Assembly (NCBI GenBank): GCA_009693345.1
Contig: SHXL01000139.1
Location: 1 to 7,243, forward strand
Direction: 5' to 3'
DNA from: Betaproteobacteria bacterium
GTDB taxonomy: Bacteria > Pseudomonadota > Gammaproteobacteria > Burkholderiales > SG8-39
DNA: 7,243 nucleotides
Part shown: positions 6,822 through 7,243 of the stretch, in pieces
How positions within the stretch are numbered: the stretch's first letter is position 1
How the letters are laid out: the number at the start of each line of letters is the position of its first letter
The notes under the pieces: generated by a model
What the model saw: only the letters and a program-made list of their open reading frames with translations
The model's database searches: none
Told to the model about the DNA's origin: nothing
Translations under genes and position numbers: made by a program

Positions 6822-7213
6822 GCAATCGGATGTTGCTGCGGCCGGGACCTTTCGAGCCGCAAACCGTGGATCGGTCGAAAGTGCTTGCTGTTCGAACTGA
6901 CCAGCACAAGATCGTGCTGCAACGCTGTCGCCGCGACGAGCGCGTCGGCGAGTTGAACATGATGCGGCAGAAAATGCTGTTCAACTAATGCCACGGCGCG
7001 CGCCGAAATCGGTTCTGTCACCGGAAGCAGCCGCACCTGCCATAGCCTCATATCCGCGCGCAGCTTCGCGAACTCACGCCGATTGCGCATGCCCTGCACC
7101 AGTTCCATTTACGTCACGGCGGAATCCGAGAAGGGCGAGTCCGCCAGCAGGGCGGCCGCGTCCACCTATCCTCGCCAATTCCAGATGAAGATGTCAGCGT
7201 TGATCAGCCGCAT
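6818..7213 (-). pseudogene. Decayed VapC-like PIN-domain toxin with two in-frame stops
   Basis: Reading the minus strand from the ATG at 7213-7211 in one frame gives a full-length PIN protein (131 codons) interrupted by TAG at codon 16 (7168-7166) and TAA at codon 35 (7111-7109). The fragments match the VapC pattern in order: MRLINADIFIWNWRG, then VDAAALLADSPFSDSAVT, then MELVQGMRNRREF, PISARAVALVEQH, QLADALVAATALQHDLVLVSSN and KHFRPIHGLRLE. The TAA stands where the family normally has Tyr in a VTYMELVQG-like motif, and the usual DTD near the N-terminus reads NAD, so the first catalytic acidic residue is lost. Glu37 and Asp90 remain. The longest intact piece, 96 residues from the ATG at 7108, lacks the first strand and active-site Asp and is unlikely to work. 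An active VapC is an RNase paired with a VapB antitoxin; only about 30 bases upstream are in the window, with a short open tail ending in TAG at 7224-7222 that could be an antitoxin end, unproven. The alternative is sequence errors, but two stops plus the lost Asp favour decay. Confidence 0.8.
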
Positions 7214-7243
7214 CGGCTCGGCTAACGCGCGTGGCGCGGCCGG

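Noticed and set aside
6818..7108. Calling the 96-residue PIN fragment from the ATG at 7108 as an intact toxin gene
   Set aside because: It lacks the first beta strand and first catalytic Asp, which can be read in the same frame upstream beyond a stop codon; a pseudogene call fits better.

Overview
The window is a high-GC bacterial stretch, clearly above 60% by eye, with almost no non-coding DNA. Three things point to a betaproteobacterium, probably Burkholderiales-like and environmental: the carB-greA pairing, a tripartite-tricarboxylate (Bug/TctC-type) binding protein, and an orphan COG2984-type ABC binding protein. The placement is inferred from gene content and family resemblance; no 16S or other marker is present.

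Layout, plus strand (1-5810): the 3' three quarters of carB (carbamoyl-phosphate synthase large subunit, cut by the left edge), greA 9 bp later, a hexapeptide-repeat acyltransferase 31 bp after greA, an O-antigen ligase/polymerase-like membrane protein whose GTG start overlaps the acyltransferase stop by 4 bp, and a secreted Bug-family solute-binding protein whose start lies inside the end of the membrane protein gene. No convincing terminator separates any of the five, so they could be read as one transcript. CarB and GreA are housekeeping; the acyltransferase and ligase-like pair look like a small polysaccharide modification/assembly module placed behind them.

Layout, minus strand (7213-5835): a decayed VapC-like PIN-domain toxin gene with two in-frame stops, followed by an intact ABC-type substrate-binding protein (COG2984/PF04392 type) whose ATG overlaps the toxin frame's stop as ATGA. 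This gene converges on the Bug gene with only 24 bp between their stops.

The only clear departure from ordinary genes is the PIN pseudogene at the right end. I found no CRISPR array, RNA gene, insertion sequence or convincing new system. The acyltransferase/ligase pair behind greA and the two facing orphan binding proteins are the next most notable points.
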